A DNA stretch of 54,009 nucleotides from Pseudomonas sp. LP_7_YM (GTDB lineage Bacteria > Pseudomonadota > Gammaproteobacteria > Pseudomonadales > Pseudomonadaceae), in contig NZ_SOCT01000018.1 in the NCBI RefSeq assembly GCF_004364435.1, forward strand, positions 1-54,009, given 5' to 3'. Below, piece by piece: positions 21,384 to 30,108 of this stretch. Within the stretch, counting starts at the first letter, position 1, and every line of letters starts with the position of its first letter. The notes beneath the pieces were generated by a model, which saw only the letters and a program-made list of their open reading frames with translations, made no database searches and was not told the DNA's origin. Made by a program: the position numbers and the translations under genes.

Positions 21384-21402
21384 CTTTGTGAAGACTGATG
21401 TC

Positions 21403-21789
21403 TTACTCAGCGGCTTCTACAGAGCCACTGACAGGACGATCGACCAACTCGACGTACGCCATAGGCGCGTTGTCGCCAGCGCGGAAGCCGCACTTCAGGA
21501 TACGCAGGTAGCCACCCTCACGGGTTGCATAGCGCTTGCCCAGATCATTAAACAGCTTGCCGACCATTTCTTTCGAACGAGTACGGTCGAAAGCCAGACG
21601 ACGGTTAGCAACGCTGTCGATCTTGGCCAAGGTGATCAGCGGCTCGGCAACGCGGCGCAGTTCCTTGGCTTTCGGCAGGGTAGTTTTGATCAGCTCGTGC
21701 TCGAACAGCGACACCGCCATGTTCTGGAACATAGCCTTGCGGTGAGAGCTGGTACGGCTCAGGTGACGTCCACTTTTACGATGACGCAT
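21403..21789 (-). CDS. rplQ: Large ribosomal subunit protein L17
   Basis: 128 residues, beginning MRHRKSGRHLSRTSSHRKAM, which is the invariant L17 start. The conserved LFEHELIKTTLPKAKELR follows. L17 sits near the exit tunnel of the 50S subunit. It is the last gene of the alpha operon, 42 bases after rpoA and directly before the operon terminator. Confidence 0.98.
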   Translation of the reverse strand: MRHRKSGRHLSRTSSHRKAMFQNMAVSLFEHELIKTTLPKAKELRRVAEPLITLAKIDSVANRRLAFDRTRSKEMVGKLFNDLGKRYATREGGYLRILKCGFRAGDNAPMAYVELVDRPVSGSVEAAE

Positions 21790-21831
21790 GGTTCATTCCT
21801 TACCAAACACAACGTTCGGTGATTACGACGA

Positions 21832-22833
21832 TCAGGCAGTCGCCTTGTCGTCCTTCTTAAGACTTGCAGGCGGCCAGTTGTCGAGGCGCATGCCGAGGGA
21901 GAGACCACGAGAAGCCAGAACGTCCTTGATTTCAGTCAAGGATTTCTTGCCCAGGTTCGGAGTCTTCAACAGTTCTACTTCGGTGCGCTGGATCAGATCA
22001 CCGATGTAATAAATGTTCTCCGCCTTAAGGCAGTTGGCCGAACGTACGGTCAGCTCCAAATCGTCAACCGGACGAAGCAGGATCGGATCGATCTCGTCTT
22101 CCTGTTCGACTACAACGGGCTCACTGTCACCTTTGAGGTCGACGAACGCAGCCAACTGCTGTTGCAGAATGGTTGCCGCACGACGAATAGCCTCTTCAGG
22201 ATCAAGAGTACCGTTGGTTTCCAGATCAATAACCAGTTTGTCCAGGTTGGTACGCTGTTCGACACGGGCGTTTTCAACCACGTATGCGATACGACGAACC
22301 GGACTGAACGAAGAATCGAGCTGCAAACGACCAATGCTGCGGCTTTCGTCTTCGTCGCTCTGACGCGAGTCTGCTGGCTCATAACCGCGACCACGAGCTA
22401 CAACGAGCTTCATGTTCAGGGCGCCGTTAGACGCCAGGTTAGCGATTACGTGATCGGGGTTAACGATCTCGACATCATGATCCAGCTGAATATCGGCAGC
22501 GGTAACCACCCCCGAACCCTTCTTCGACAAGGTCAGCGTAACTTCGTCTCGACCGTGCAGCTTGATAGCAAGACCTTTAAGGTTCAACAGGATTTCAATG
22601 ACGTCTTCCTGTACACCTTCGATGGCGCTGTACTCATGGAGTACACCGTCAATCTCGGCCTCGACTACTGCACAGCCGGGCATGGAGGACAACAGGATGC
22701 GGCGCAGCGCGTTGCCCAGGGTATGGCCGAAACCACGCTCGAGAGGCTCGAGAGTGATTTTGGCGCGGGTTGGACTGACAACCTGCACGTCAATGTGACG
22801 GGGTGTCAGGAACTCATTTACCGAAATCTGCAT
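21832..22833 (-). CDS. rpoA: RNA polymerase alpha subunit
   Basis: 333 residues. The N-terminal dimerisation domain has EPLERGFGHTLGNALRRILL; a linker follows, then the C-terminal domain with LELTVRSANCLKAENIYYIG and LGKKSLTEIKDVL, which contacts UP elements and activators. It nucleates assembly of beta and beta'. Its place between rpsD and rplQ is the standard gammaproteobacterial order. Confidence 0.99.
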   Translation of the reverse strand: MQISVNEFLTPRHIDVQVVSPTRAKITLEPLERGFGHTLGNALRRILLSSMPGCAVVEAEIDGVLHEYSAIEGVQEDVIEILLNLKGLAIKLHGRDEVTLTLSKKGSGVVTAADIQLDHDVEIVNPDHVIANLASNGALNMKLVVARGRGYEPADSRQSDEDESRSIGRLQLDSSFSPVRRIAYVVENARVEQRTNLDKLVIDLETNGTLDPEEAIRRAATILQQQLAAFVDLKGDSEPVVVEQEDEIDPILLRPVDDLELTVRSANCLKAENIYYIGDLIQRTEVELLKTPNLGKKSLTEIKDVLASRGLSLGMRLDNWPPASLKKDDKATA

Positions 22834-22855
22834 GGATGCACCTATTTTCTAGCCC

Positions 22856-23476
22856 TTACTTGGAGTAGAGCTCGACAATCAGGCTTTCGTTGATGTCGGC
22901 GGACAGATCACTGCGAGCTGGAACGTTCTTGAAAACGCCAGATTTTTTCTCAGTGTCTACTTCTACCCATTCTACGCGGCCACGTTGGGCACACAGATCG
23001 AGAGCCTGGACGATACGCAGCTGGTTCTTTGCTTTTTCGCGAATAGCGACCACATCACCAGCACGAACCTGGTAGGACGGAACGTTAACGGTTTTGCCGT
23101 TTACGCTTACCGACTTGTGCGATACCAGCTGACGCGATTCGGCACGCGTGGAACCGAAGCCCATACGGTATACAACGTTGTCCAGACGGCATTCGAGCAA
23201 CTGCAGCAGGTTCTCACCAGTAGCGCCTTTCTTGCCGGCAGCTTCTTTGTAGTAACCGCTGAACTGACGCTCGAGAACGCCATATATACGACGGACTTTT
23301 TGCTTCTCACGAAGCTGAGTACCGTAGTCGGACTGGCGACCGCGGCGTTGGCCGTGGATACCAGGTGCTGCTTCAATGTTGCACTTCGATTCGATCGCGC
23401 GCACGCCGCTCTTCAGGAAGAGATCGGTGCCTTCGCGACGAGCGAGTTTGCATTTTGGACCAATGTAACGAGCCAT
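22856..23476 (-). CDS. rpsD: Small ribosomal subunit protein S4
   Basis: 206 residues, with MARYIGPKCKLARREGTDLF at the start and the S4 RNA-binding domain (LDNVVYRMGFGSTRAESRQL). It is a primary 16S rRNA-binding protein. In E. coli S4 represses the alpha operon by binding its leader; whether this happens here is not shown. No Cys4 zinc knuckle is seen in the N-terminus, so this is the zinc-free form. Confidence 0.98.
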   Translation of the reverse strand: MARYIGPKCKLARREGTDLFLKSGVRAIESKCNIEAAPGIHGQRRGRQSDYGTQLREKQKVRRIYGVLERQFSGYYKEAAGKKGATGENLLQLLECRLDNVVYRMGFGSTRAESRQLVSHKSVSVNGKTVNVPSYQVRAGDVVAIREKAKNQLRIVQALDLCAQRGRVEWVEVDTEKKSGVFKNVPARSDLSADINESLIVELYSK

Positions 23477-23494
23477 TCTTTACAATCTCCTGGA

Positions 23495-23884
23495 TTACAC
23501 GCGGCGCTTCTTCGGCGGACGGCACCCGTTATGCGGGATTGGCGTCACGTCGGTGATGCTGGCGATCTTGTAGCCACAGCCGTTCAAAGCACGGACAGCG
23601 GATTCACGACCTGGACCTGGACCCTTGACGTTAACGTCGAGGTTTTTCAGGCCGTATTCCAGCGCAGCTTGACCAGCACGCTCAGCAGCTACTTGAGCAG
23701 CAAACGGGGTGGACTTACGGGAACCGCGGAAACCCGAACCACCGGAGGTAGCCCAGGAAAGAGCGTTGCCTTGACGGTCGGTAATGGTCACGATGGTGTT
23801 GTTAAAAGAAGCATGGATGTGAGCGATGCCATCAACCACTGTCTTTTTAACTTTTTTACGAGGACGAGCAGCAGGTTTTGCCAT
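23495..23884 (-). CDS. rpsK: Small ribosomal subunit protein S11
   Basis: 129 residues. HIHASFNNTIVTITDRQGNA and the C-terminal DVTPIPHNGCRPPKKRRV are S11 signatures. The protein is part of the 30S platform near the mRNA exit. It lies between rpsM and rpsD in the alpha operon. Confidence 0.98.
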   Translation of the reverse strand: MAKPAARPRKKVKKTVVDGIAHIHASFNNTIVTITDRQGNALSWATSGGSGFRGSRKSTPFAAQVAAERAGQAALEYGLKNLDVNVKGPGPGRESAVRALNGCGYKIASITDVTPIPHNGCRPPKKRRV

Positions 23885-23914
23885 GATTTAATTCCTGTCG
23901 ATTCGCTGGGGCGA

Positions 23915-24271
23915 TTACTTGCGGATCGGCTTACGCGGACCTTTACGGGTACGCGCGTTGGTCTTGGTACGCTGACCGCGCACTGGAAGACCGCGACGAT
24001 GACGCAGACCGCGGTAGCAACCGAGGTCCATCAAGCGCTTGATTTTCATGTTGATTTCGCGACGCAGGTCACCTTCAGTGGTGAACTTCGCGACTTCGCC
24101 ACGCAGCTGTTCAATCTGCTCATCGCTCAGATCTTTGATCTTCACCCCCGGGTTGACCCCGGTGGTAGCACAGATTTTCTGTGCAGTCGTGCGACCAACA
24201 CCATAGATATAGGTCAGCGAGATAACAGTATGCTTGTTATCTGGAATGTTAACGCCTGCAATACGGGCCAT
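23915..24271 (-). CDS. rpsM: Small ribosomal subunit protein S13
   Basis: 118 residues starting MARIAGVNIPDNKHTVISLT, with GLRHRRGLPVRGQRTKTNAR near the C-terminus. It sits in the 30S head and contacts the 50S subunit and P-site tRNA. It is the first gene of the alpha operon and is preceded by its own promoter and a structured leader (24272-24402). Confidence 0.98.
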   Translation of the reverse strand: MARIAGVNIPDNKHTVISLTYIYGVGRTTAQKICATTGVNPGVKIKDLSDEQIEQLRGEVAKFTTEGDLRREINMKIKRLMDLGCYRGLRHRRGLPVRGQRTKTNARTRKGPRKPIRK

Positions 24272-24330
24272 TCAGTGGGACTCCAATTGACAGCTACCTA
24301 CGCCCCGGAAGCCAAGAAATAGGGCGCGAG

Positions 24331-24359
24331 ATAATATCGCTGTAATAACAAATAATCAA
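24331..24359 (-). promoter_or_regulatory. Alpha operon promoter
   Basis: TTGATT (24354-24359), 17 bases, TATTAT (24331-24336), then a GC-rich discriminator CTCGCGCCC, all on the minus strand. It lies between rpmJ and rpsM. Its -35 overlaps the foot of the hairpin at 24358-24385. Confidence 0.7.
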
Positions 24360-24385
24360 CCCAGCAGCGCACTAGCTGCTGGGTT
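24358..24385 (-). terminator. Hairpin between the spc and alpha operons
   Basis: A 10-base-pair stem (AACCCAGCAG with CTGCTGGGTT, 8-base loop) lies just behind rpmJ. On the minus strand it is followed by a mixed T-rich run (GATTATTTGTTATT), so it may terminate spc transcription only partly. The 3' arm overlaps the -35 of the alpha promoter. Confidence 0.5.
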
Positions 24386-24402
24386 TTTAGCACAGATCAC
24401 AC

Positions 24403-24519
24403 TCAGCCTTGGCGCTGTTTGTGACGTGGTTCCGCGCTGCAAATTACTCGAACAACACCTTCGCGGCGAATAATCTTGCAGTTACGGCATAGCTTTTTCA
24501 CCGATGCACGAACTTTCAT
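24403..24519 (-). CDS. rpmJ: Large ribosomal subunit protein L36
   Basis: A 38-residue protein, [20 protein letters not shown] and then [18 protein letters not shown]. The zinc ligands CxxC...C...H are present, so this is the zinc-binding form of L36. It closes the spc operon 28 bases after secY. Confidence 0.97.
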
Positions 24520-24547
24520 CACCAACTCCTCGAACCTTATGGGTGCT

Positions 24548-25879
24548 TCAGCGCAGCATGCTGCTGCCGTAGCCCTTCAGGTTGGCTTTCTTCATCAGGG
24601 ATTCATACTGGTGCGAAACGAGGTGAGATTGCACTTGGGACATAAAGTCCATCACAACCACAACCACGATCAGCAACGAGGTCCCGCCAAGGTAGAACGG
24701 CACGTTTGCAGCAACCACCAGGAACTGGGGCAACAGGCACACGGCCATCATATAAAGAGCACCAAACATGGTCAGCCGAGTCAAAACGCCATCAATATAG
24801 CGCGCAGATTGCTCACCAGGTCGGATACCCGGAATAAAGGCACCGGACTTCTTCAGGTTTTCCGCTACATCTTTCGGATTGAACATCAACGCCGTATAGA
24901 AGAAGCAGAAGAAAATAATCCCTGCACTAAACAGCAGAATATTCAACGGCTGACCAGGAGCGATCGACTGCGAGATGTCCTGCAACCAGCCCATACCTTC
25001 AGACTGACCAAACCAGGCACCCAGCGACGCCGGAAACAGCAAGATGCTGCTAGCAAAAATGGCCGGGATTACGCCAGCCATGTTCACTTTCAAAGGTAAG
25101 TGGCTGGTCTGCGCAGCGAAGACCTTGCGGCCCTGCTGACGCTTGGCGTAGTGAACGGCGATACGACGTTGACCACGCTCAATGAACACCACAAAACCGA
25201 TGATCGCTACTGCCAGCAAACCGATAGCTACCAGAGCGAAAATGTTGATATCGCCCTGACGTGCAGACTCGAAGGACTGCCCAATCGCTCTCGGAAGACC
25301 GGCGACGATACCCGAAAAAATCAACATCGAGATACCGTTACCAACACCGCGCTCTGTGATCTGCTCGCCCAGCCACATCATGAACAGCGCACCAGCCACA
25401 AAGGTGGTGACTGCCACAAAGTGGAAGCCGATATCAGCAGAGAAAGCAACGCCCTGACCGGCCAAACCAATGGACATGCCAATAGCTTGAACCAGGGCCA
25501 GGACGACGGTGCCATAGCGGGTGTACTGGCTGATCTTGCGACGACCAGCCTCACCTTCCTTCTTCAACTGCTCCAGCTGTGGGCTGACTGCGGTCATGAG
25601 CTGCATGATGATCGATGCCGATATGTACGGCATGATCCCCAGTGCAAAGATGCTCATGCGCTCCAGCGCACCACCGGAAAACATGTTGAACAAGCTAAGA
25701 ATGGTCCCCTCATTCTGTCGAAACAGGTCAGCTAACCGGTCAGGGTTGATACCTGGAACTGGGATATGCGCACCGATCCGATAGACGATAATCGCCAGGA
25801 ACAGAAAACGCAGACGAGCCCAGAGCTCGGATAACCCGCCGCTTTTGCTGAGCGCTGAGAGAGCACCTTGCTTAGCCAT
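24548..25879 (-). CDS. secY: Protein translocase subunit SecY
   Basis: The 443-residue channel subunit of the SecYEG translocon has ten membrane segments. Signatures are [15 protein letters not shown] with the plug region after it, [20 protein letters not shown] (helix 2) and [20 protein letters not shown] (helix 10). The start directly abuts the rplO stop (TAAATG), which fits translational coupling. secE lies in this window at 51.3 kb. Confidence 0.98.
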
Positions 25880-26311
25880 TTATTCCTCGAACTTGCCGCC
25901 AGCTGCTTCGATAGCCGCACGCGCACCTTTGGTGGCTGCGATACCTTTAAGGGTGACCGCGCGAGTAACCTCACCGGACAGCATGATTTTCACGCGCTGT
26001 ACGTTTTGGTTGATCACATTTGCATCCTTCAGGGACTGCACAGTTACAACGCCTTCCACTTTAGCCAGCTCGGAGGTGCGAACTTCTGCACGATCCATAG
26101 CTTTCAAAGAGACGAAGCCGAACTTAGGCAGACGACGATGCAACGGTTGTTGGCCGCCTTCAAAGCCCGGAGCAATGGTGCCACCGGAGCGGGAGGTTTG
26201 ACCTTTATGGCCGCGACCACCGGTCTTGCCCAAACCACTACCGATACCACGGCCCGGACGATGCTTCTCGCGACGGGAACCCGGCGCAGGACTCAGATCA
26301 TTGAGTTTCAT
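25880..26311 (-). CDS. rplO: Large ribosomal subunit protein L15
   Basis: 143 residues. The start MKLNDLSPAPGSRREKHRPG and the glycine-rich GRGIGSGLGKTGGRGHKGQT are diagnostic for L15. It is a late-assembling 50S protein in the spc operon, directly followed by secY. Confidence 0.98.
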   Translation of the reverse strand: MKLNDLSPAPGSRREKHRPGRGIGSGLGKTGGRGHKGQTSRSGGTIAPGFEGGQQPLHRRLPKFGFVSLKAMDRAEVRTSELAKVEGVVTVQSLKDANVINQNVQRVKIMLSGEVTRAVTLKGIAATKGARAAIEAAGGKFEE

Positions 26312-26314
26312 CGA

Positions 26315-26491
26315 TTAACCCTCGACTCGCAGCATGTAGTAAGCCTTGTTGATCATCCCACGGTTTTCCGGGGTATCAACGACTTCTACAGTGTGACCGA
26401 TGCGACGCAGACCCAGACCCTTAACGCACAATTTGTGGTTAGGGATGCGGCCGGTCATGCTTTTGATCAGCGTAACTTTAACGGTAGCCAT
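26315..26491 (-). CDS. rpmD: Large ribosomal subunit protein L30
   Basis: 58 residues, MATVKVTLIKSMTGRIPNHK and then LCVKGLGLRRIGHTVEVVDT, ending MLRVEG. The start lies 2 bases after the rpsE stop and the stop 3 bases before rplO, as normal for the spc operon. Confidence 0.97.
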   Translation of the reverse strand: MATVKVTLIKSMTGRIPNHKLCVKGLGLRRIGHTVEVVDTPENRGMINKAYYMLRVEG

Positions 26492-26493
26492 GA

Positions 26494-26994
26494 TCAGAAG
26501 ATCTCCTGAACGTTCAAGCCGCGCTTGGCGGCAATCGACTCAGGGGACTGCATGGTTTTCAGACCTTTGAACGTTGCATGAACAACGTTGACCGGGTTCG
26601 TTGAACCGTAGCACTTGGCCAGAACGTTCTGAACACCAGCAACCTCTAGGACAGCGCGCATTGCGCCGCCAGCGATGATGCCAGTACCTTCAGAAGCAGG
26701 CTGCATGTATACCTTCGAAGCGCCGTGAGCGGACTTGATAGCGTACTGCAGCGTGGTGCCGTTCAGATCAACCTGGATCATATTGCGGCGGGCAGCTTCC
26801 ATTGCCTTCTGGATCGCAGCAGGCACTTCACGTGACTTGCCACGGCCGAAGCCAACACGGCCTTTACCATCACCAACCACGGTCAACGCGGTGAAAGTGA
26901 AGATACGGCCGCCTTTTACGGTTTTTGCTACGCGATTAACTTGAACCAGCTTCTCGATGTAGCCTTCGTCGCGTTTTTGGTCGTTATTTGACAT
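26494..26994 (-). CDS. rpsE: Small ribosomal subunit protein S5
   Basis: 166 residues. The S5 double-stranded RNA-binding fold is seen at YIEKLVQVNRVAKTVKGGRI and FTALTVVGDGKGRVGFGRGK; the C-terminal part has GTGIIAGGAMRAVLEVAGV. Residues around VNRVAKTVKGG, where spectinomycin-resistance changes occur, look wild type. Confidence 0.98.
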   Translation of the reverse strand: MSNNDQKRDEGYIEKLVQVNRVAKTVKGGRIFTFTALTVVGDGKGRVGFGRGKSREVPAAIQKAMEAARRNMIQVDLNGTTLQYAIKSAHGASKVYMQPASEGTGIIAGGAMRAVLEVAGVQNVLAKCYGSTNPVNVVHATFKGLKTMQSPESIAAKRGLNVQEIF

Positions 26995-26997
26995 AAC

Positions 26998-27348
26998 TTA
27001 GAACTCCAGCCCGCCTTCACGAGCAGCATCAGCCAGCGCCTTGACGCGACCGTGGTACTTGAAGCCAGAACGATCAAAAGCCACTTGCGATACACCAGCG
27101 GCTTTCGCACGCTCAGCGATCAGCTGGCCAACTTTAGTGGCCGCGTCGATGTTGCCAGTGGCGCCATCACGCAGTTCTTTGTCCAAAGTCGAGGCGTTTG
27201 CCAAGACCTTGCTGCCGTCGGCCGAAATGACCTGGGCATAAATGTGCTGCGAAGAGCGGTACACGCAGAGACGCACGACTTCGAGTTCGTGCATTTTCAG
27301 GCGTGCTTTGCGAGCGCGACGCAGTCGGGTAACTTTTTTGACGGTCAT
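26998..27348 (-). CDS. rplR: Large ribosomal subunit protein L18
   Basis: 116 residues. The basic N-terminus (TVKKVTRLRRARKARLKMHE) and VAFDRSGFKYHGRVKALADA are L18 signatures. It binds 5S rRNA in the central protuberance, together with L5 (rplE, same operon). Confidence 0.98.
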   Translation of the reverse strand: MTVKKVTRLRRARKARLKMHELEVVRLCVYRSSQHIYAQVISADGSKVLANASTLDKELRDGATGNIDAATKVGQLIAERAKAAGVSQVAFDRSGFKYHGRVKALADAAREGGLEF

Positions 27349-27358
27349 TTGCTATGCC

Positions 27359-27892
27359 CTACTTCTTCTTGGCTTCTTTACGACGGACGACTTCGTCCGC
27401 GTAACGCACGCCCTTGCCTTTATAAGGCTCTGGACGGCGGAAGTCGCGGATCTCGGCGGCCACTTGACCAACCAACTGCTTATCGATACCTCGGATCAAG
27501 ATATCGGTTTGGTTGGGGGTCTCAGCGGTGATGCCTGCTGGCAATTCGTAGTCCACTGGATGCGAGAAGCCAAGGGCCAGGTTAAGAACCGTGCCTTTTG
27601 CTTGCGCTTTGTAACCAACACCGACCAGCTGGAGCTTACGCTCGAAACCTTGGCTTACGCCCTGGACCATGTTGTTTACCAACGCACGAGTGGTACCGGC
27701 CATTGCGCGAGTTTGCTGATCGCCATTGCGAGCAGAAAAACGCAGCTCACCAGCTTCTTCAACAATTTCAACGGACGAATGAATGTTCAGGTCTAGAGTG
27801 CCCTTGGCACCCTTCACCGAAAGCTGCTGGCCGACGAGTTTTACTTCGACGCCTGCTGGCAACTTAACGGGGTTCTTAGCTACGCGTGACAT
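27359..27892 (-). CDS. rplF: Large ribosomal subunit protein L6
   Basis: 177 residues. The frame is open upstream, but L6 homology starts at MSRVAKNPVKLPAGVEVKLV, giving the ATG at 27892. The C-terminal PEPYKGKGVRYADEVVRRKE is the L6 signature. It lies near the factor-binding site of the 50S subunit. Confidence 0.98.
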   Translation of the reverse strand: MSRVAKNPVKLPAGVEVKLVGQQLSVKGAKGTLDLNIHSSVEIVEEAGELRFSARNGDQQTRAMAGTTRALVNNMVQGVSQGFERKLQLVGVGYKAQAKGTVLNLALGFSHPVDYELPAGITAETPNQTDILIRGIDKQLVGQVAAEIRDFRRPEPYKGKGVRYADEVVRRKEAKKK

Positions 27893-27905
27893 GCTTACCC
27901 CCCCC

Positions 27906-28298
27906 TTAGAACACTGTGCAAAGCACTTCGCCGCCGACACCGGCAGCGCGCGCAGCACGATCCGTCATCACACCTTTACTGGTGGAGACGATAGACACAC
28001 CGAGACCGCCACGAACTTTTGGCAAATCATCGACGGACTTGTACTGACGCAGGCCTGGACGACTAACGCGCTTGACTTCTTCAATGACCGGACGGCCTTC
28101 GAAGTATTTCAGCTCGATAGACAGCGAGGGCTTGGTTTCACTGCTGATCTGATAACCCGCAATGTAGCCTTCGTCTTTCAGGACTTTAGCTACAGCCACC
28201 TTCAAAGTGGAAGATGGCATGCTTACGACGGGCTTTTCGGCCATCTGGGCATTACGGATACGAGTTAGCATGTCCGCTAACGGGTCCTGCATACTCAT
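27906..28298 (-). CDS. rpsH: Small ribosomal subunit protein S8
   Basis: 130 residues, MSMQDPLADMLTRIRNAQMA at the start and GLGVSIVSTSKGVMTDRAAR at the C-terminus. In E. coli S8 represses the spc operon by binding mRNA near rplE; here an internal promoter and 200-base leader directly upstream of rpsH allow separate expression. AGGAG precedes the start at rather wide spacing. Confidence 0.98.
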   Translation of the reverse strand: MSMQDPLADMLTRIRNAQMAEKPVVSMPSSTLKVAVAKVLKDEGYIAGYQISSETKPSLSIELKYFEGRPVIEEVKRVSRPGLRQYKSVDDLPKVRGGLGVSIVSTSKGVMTDRAARAAGVGGEVLCTVF

Positions 28299-28397
28299 GG
28301 GCTAGACGCTCCTAATACAAAATAATTAGCCTTACGGCTACTGCTTGTCGCCACAAAAACATGGGCACGCTAAGACGCGGGCTCTGGCGAGCCGGCA

Positions 28398-28426
28398 ATT
28401 CTAGACGTACGCCAGAAACGAATCAA
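28398..28426 (-). promoter_or_regulatory. Internal spc-operon promoter before rpsH
   Basis: TTGATT (28421-28426), 17 bases, TAGAAT (28398-28403) and a GC-rich discriminator, on the minus strand in the 213-base rpsN-rpsH spacer. The -35 is part of the 3' arm of the hairpin 28419-28448. Confidence 0.65.
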
Positions 28427-28448
28427 GCCCCAAAAGGGGCTTGATTCG
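28419..28448 (-). terminator. Long perfect hairpin in the rpsN-rpsH spacer
   Basis: A 13-base-pair stem (CGAATCAAGCCCC, 4-base AAAA/TTTT loop, complement) with no U-tract after it. It could be a partial terminator, an RNase processing site or a stabiliser for the upstream spc mRNA. It overlaps the promoter -35. Confidence 0.6.
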
Positions 28449-28511
28449 AATTCAGGTCGCACCCCGGCCAGTTTCCGAAGACTCAGACCGGCATGATACG
28501 AGAAATACGGC

Positions 28512-28817
28512 TTACCAGCTGGCTTTCACCAGCCCTGGAACGTCACCACGCATTGCAGCTTGACGCAGCATGTTACGGCCCAAGCCGAATTTGCGGTAAA
28601 CGCCGTGCGGACGACCAGTCAGGCGGCAACGGTTACGCATGCGCGAAGCGCTTGCGTCACGTGGTTGCTTCTGCAGCGCAACTGTCGCCTCCCAGCGTGC
28701 TTCTGGACTTGCGTTCAGATCAACGATGATAACTTTCAGTGCCGCACGCTTGGTGGCGTACTTGGCAACGGTAAGCTGACGTTTCAGCTCACGGTTTTTC
28801 ATGCTCTTCTTGGCCAT
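28512..28817 (-). CDS. rpsN: Small ribosomal subunit protein S14
   Basis: 101 residues from MAKKSMKNRELKRQLTVAKY (ATG at 28817; the frame is open upstream without homology). The C-terminal CRLTGRPHGVYRKFGLGRNM with a single Cys marks the zinc-free long form. It is followed by a 213-base spacer unusual within this otherwise compact operon. Confidence 0.98.
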   Translation of the reverse strand: MAKKSMKNRELKRQLTVAKYATKRAALKVIIVDLNASPEARWEATVALQKQPRDASASRMRNRCRLTGRPHGVYRKFGLGRNMLRQAAMRGDVPGLVKASW

Positions 28818-28830
28818 GGTCCTACTCCAA

Positions 28831-29370
28831 TCAGTTGCGGAACGGGAACTTGAAGGCACGCAGCAATGCGCGACCTTCTTCGTCCGTACGAGCAGTGGTG
28901 GTCAGGGTAATGTCCAGACCGCGCAGAGCATCGATCTTGTCGTAATCGATTTCCGGGAAAATGATCTGCTCTTTTACGCCCATGCTGTAGTTGCCACGAC
29001 CATCAAAGGACTTGGCATTCAGGCCACGAAAGTCGCGAACCCGTGGCAGGGAGATCGAAAGCAGACGATCCAGAAACTCATACATACGTTCGCGGCGCAA
29101 AGTGACCTTGACGCCGATCGGCCAACCTTCACGGACTTTAAAGCCAGCAATGGATTTCCGAGCGTAAGTCACGATGACTTTTTGACCGGTGATCTTTTCC
29201 AGGTCAGCAACAGCGTGTTCGATGACCTTTTTGTCCCCGATCGCTTCGCCCAGACCCATGTTCAGGGTGATCTTTGTAACGCGTGGAACTTCCATCACGT
29301 TCGAAAGCTTAAGTTCTTCCTTAAGTTTCGGTGCGATTTCTTTCCAGTAAATCTCTTTTAGTCGTGCCAT
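28831..29370 (-). CDS. rplE: Large ribosomal subunit protein L5
   Basis: 179 residues. LSNVMEVPRVTKITLNMGLG and FKVREGWPIGVKVTLRRERM are L5 signatures. It binds 5S rRNA and contacts P-site tRNA. In E. coli the start of this gene is the S8 target; I did not try to fold it here. Confidence 0.98.
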   Translation of the reverse strand: MARLKEIYWKEIAPKLKEELKLSNVMEVPRVTKITLNMGLGEAIGDKKVIEHAVADLEKITGQKVIVTYARKSIAGFKVREGWPIGVKVTLRRERMYEFLDRLLSISLPRVRDFRGLNAKSFDGRGNYSMGVKEQIIFPEIDYDKIDALRGLDITLTTTARTDEEGRALLRAFKFPFRN

Positions 29371-29390
29371 GGTCTTCTACCTAGCAGTGT

Positions 29391-29705
29391 TCAAGCATCA
29401 ACCGCTTTTTGGGTCGACTTGAAGACACGAATTTTTTTGCCTTCTTCAACTTTGAAACCAACGCGGTCAGCCTTGTTGGTCGCGCCGTTGAAAATGGCGA
29501 CGTTCGAAGCGTGCAATGGCGCTTCTTTCTCGACGATACCGCCTTGTACGCCCGACATCGGGTTAGGCTTGGTATGGCGCTTCACCAGGTTGATCCCACC
29601 AACGACCAGACGGTCGTCAGCGAGCACCTTGAGCACCTTACCGCGCTTACCTTTGTCTTTGCCGGCGATCACGATGATCTCGTCGTCACGACGAATCTTT
29701 TGCAT
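29391..29705 (-). CDS. rplX: Large ribosomal subunit protein L24
   Basis: 104 residues with the KOW motif DEIIVIAGKDKGKRGKVLKV and VVGGINLVKRHTKPNPMSGV. L24 starts 50S assembly at the 5' end of 23S rRNA and lines the exit tunnel. Confidence 0.98.
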   Translation of the reverse strand: MQKIRRDDEIIVIAGKDKGKRGKVLKVLADDRLVVGGINLVKRHTKPNPMSGVQGGIVEKEAPLHASNVAIFNGATNKADRVGFKVEEGKKIRVFKSTQKAVDA

Positions 29706-29716
29706 GTCGGATCTCC

Positions 29717-30085
29717 TTACAGCACTTCTGGGGCGAGCGAGACGATCTTCATGAACTTCTCAGTACGAAGTTCACGGGTCACTGGCCCAAAGATACGGGT
29801 GCCAATCGGCTCCTGCTTGTTGTTCAACAGAACAGCAGCGTTGCCATCGAAGCGGATAATGGAGCCGTCTTGACGACGAACACCATGGCGAGTGCGGACT
29901 ACAACAGCAGTCATCACCTGGCCTTTTTTCACCTTGCCGCGAGGAATTGCTTCCTTGACGGTTACTTTGATGATGTCACCGATACCAGCGTAACGACGAT
30001 GAGAGCCACCAAGCACCTTGATGCACATAACGCGGCGAGCGCCGCTGTTATCGGCCACATCGAGCATGGATTGAGTCTGAATCAT
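29717..30085 (-). CDS. rplN: Large ribosomal subunit protein L14
   Basis: 122 residues, MIQTQSMLDVADNSGARRVM at the start and IFGPVTRELRTEKFMKIVSL near the end, both invariant in L14. It forms part of the 30S-50S bridge and is the docking site of RsfS-type silencing factors. It is the first spc-operon gene in the E. coli scheme, but no promoter is visible in the 23 bases before it. Confidence 0.98.
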   Translation of the reverse strand: MIQTQSMLDVADNSGARRVMCIKVLGGSHRRYAGIGDIIKVTVKEAIPRGKVKKGQVMTAVVVRTRHGVRRQDGSIIRFDGNAAVLLNNKQEPIGTRIFGPVTRELRTEKFMKIVSLAPEVL

Positions 30086-30108
30086 ATAATTTCTCCGACC
30101 CCTAGTCC

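Noticed and set aside
22985..24322. A 445-codon plus-strand frame crossing rpsD, rpsK and rpsM
   Set aside because: It spans three certain genes on the other strand and their spacers.
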